Shown: positions 5,382 through 6,174 of the stretch, piece by piece | Layout of the letters: every line of letters begins with the position of its first letter | How positions within the stretch are numbered: position 1 is the first letter of the stretch | Origin: UBA668 sp966112835 | GTDB taxonomy: Bacteria > Actinomycetota > Acidimicrobiia > Acidimicrobiales > Ilumatobacteraceae | Assembly: GCA_966112835.1 (NCBI GenBank) | Contig: CBHWEI010000243.1 | Location: 1-6,174 of the forward strand | Direction of reading: 5' to 3' | DNA: 6,174 nucleotides | Made by a program: the position numbers and the translations under genes | The notes under the pieces: model-generated | What the model was told of the DNA's origin: nothing | What the model saw: the letters and a program-made list of their open reading frames with translations, nothing else | Database searches by the model: none

Positions 5382-6174
5382 ATGCTCGAACAACAGCGCG
5401 ACTACGTCCTTCGCACCGTGGAGGAACGCGGCGTCCGTCTGATCCGCCTCTGGTTCACCGACGTGCTCGGCAACCTGAAGAGCTTCGCCATCAGCCCGGC
5501 GGAGCTGGAGAACGCGCTCGAGGACGGCATGACGTTCGACGGTTCGTCCATCGACGGCTTCAGCCGCATCCAGGAGGCCGACGTCCTGGCCATCCCCGAC
5601 CCGAACACGTTCGAGGTGCTCCCCTGGGGCGACCCGAAGGCGGTCGAGGCCCGGGTGTTCTGCGACATCCACAACCTCGACGGCACGCCGTTCGAGGGCG
5701 ACCCCCGCCAGGTGCTGCGCCGCAACCTGAAGGCGGCCCGCGACCAGGGCTTCACGTTCTACGTGGCGCCCGACATCGAGTTCTTCTACTTCGCCCCGCC
5801 CGAGAAGGGGCAGACGCCGGTCACCCTCGACGAGGGCGGCTTCTTCGACCTCACCACCACCGACGTGGCGGGCACGCTCCGCAAGGAGACCATCCGCACG
5901 CTCGAGACGATGAGCATCCCGGTGGAGTACAGCTTCCACGAGGACTCGCCCAGCCAGCACGAGATCGACCTGCGCCACACCGACGCGCTGAGCATGGCTG
6001 ACAGCATCATGACGTTCCGTCTGGTGGTGAAGGAGGTGGCGGCCAAGCAGGGCGTGCACGCCACGTTCATGCCCAAGCCGCTCGAGGGCGTGCAGGGCAG
6101 CGGCATGCACCTGCACCTGAGCCTGTTCGGCCAGGAGCAGAACGCGTTCTACACCGAGGACGATCCGTACAACC
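5382..6174 (+). CDS. glnA: Type I glutamine synthetase, GlnA2-like (3' truncated by window edge)
   Basis: The first 264 residues of an enzyme normally about 445 aa long. The N-terminal beta-grasp domain begins EQQRDYVLRTVEERGVRLIR and contains LWFTDVLGNLKS (23-34), then FDGSSIDGF (52-60) with the D53/S56 loop that completes the neighbouring subunit's active site. R62 matches the arginine that GSI-alpha enzymes use for glutamine feedback. Catalytic-domain ligands are E133 in APDIEFF, E187 and E194 in HEDSPSQHEID, and H243 in GSGMHLHLSL. The opening resembles mycobacterial and streptomycete GlnA2 more than GlnA1. Some GlnA2/GlnA3/GlnA4 paralogues in Streptomyces glutamylate amines or polyamines rather than ammonia, so substrate is not certain. 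The C-terminal third, including any adenylylation tyrosine, is outside the window. It follows glnII on the same strand, beyond a terminator candidate. Confidence 0.93.
   Translation, partial: MLEQQRDYVLRTVEERGVRLIRLWFTDVLGNLKSFAISPAELENALEDGMTFDGSSIDGFSRIQEADVLAIPDPNTFEVLPWGDPKAVEARVFCDIHNLDGTPFEGDPRQVLRRNLKAARDQGFTFYVAPDIEFFYFAPPEKGQTPVTLDEGGFFDLTTTDVAGTLRKETIRTLETMSIPVEYSFHEDSPSQHEIDLRHTDALSMADSIMTFRLVVKEVAAKQGVHATFMPKPLEGVQGSGMHLHLSLFGQEQNAFYTEDDPYN

Noticed and set aside
4224..6116. A 630-codon open frame on the minus strand spanning both glutamine synthetase genes
   Set aside because: It lies opposite two strongly recognisable genes and the terminator between them. Its translation is rich in Val, Arg, Leu, Gly, Ala and His as expected for the complement of high-GC coding sequence, and it shows no domain. 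High GC depletes stop codons in this frame.

Overview
The window is high-GC, gene-dense bacterial DNA. Gene content points to an actinobacterium: an actinobacterial-style LytR-CpsA-Psr (LCP) protein, a GlnII-type glutamine synthetase next to a GlnA2-like type I enzyme, GTG starts and short intergenic gaps. A deep-branching actinobacterial class such as Acidimicrobiia is plausible, but that is inference from protein style. No mobile element, CRISPR array, rRNA or tRNA gene was seen. This looks like ordinary chromosomal backbone rather than an island.

Layout. (1) 1-1386, plus: membrane-anchored LCP cell-envelope ligase, 5' end probably outside the window. (2) 1426-2340, minus: predicted Tat-exported lipoprotein of unknown function, convergent with the LCP gene. 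(3) 2346-3047, minus: TetR-family regulator, 5 nt upstream of the lipoprotein gene, so the two probably form one transcription unit. (4) 3048-3208: divergent control region with two near-identical palindromes (GAGAGCACTGCTCTC and GAGAGCACCGCTCTC) 44 bp apart, probable TetR operators. (5) 3209-4144, plus: NAD(P)-binding epimerase-like protein with an N-terminal Rossmann motif but apparently no SDR catalytic tyrosine. (6) 4145-4241: control region with four AC dinucleotides at an exact 11-nt period, resembling an actinobacterial GlnR site, overlapped by a long interrupted inverted repeat. (7) 4242-5252, plus: type II glutamine synthetase (glnII), then a strong hairpin terminator candidate. (8) 5382-6174, plus: type I glutamine synthetase, cut by the right edge after 264 codons.

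How the genes fit together. There are two functional blocks. The middle block (lipoprotein, TetR, epimerase-like protein) is a divergent locus where one TetR protein probably controls itself, the lipoprotein and the oxidoreductase-like gene. The right block is nitrogen assimilation: two unrelated classes of glutamine synthetase in tandem, the first behind a GlnR-like site and separated from the second by a terminator candidate, which suggests independent control. I see no wholly new system. The best leads are the two cis-regulatory regions and the uncharacterised TetR-lipoprotein-epimerase locus.
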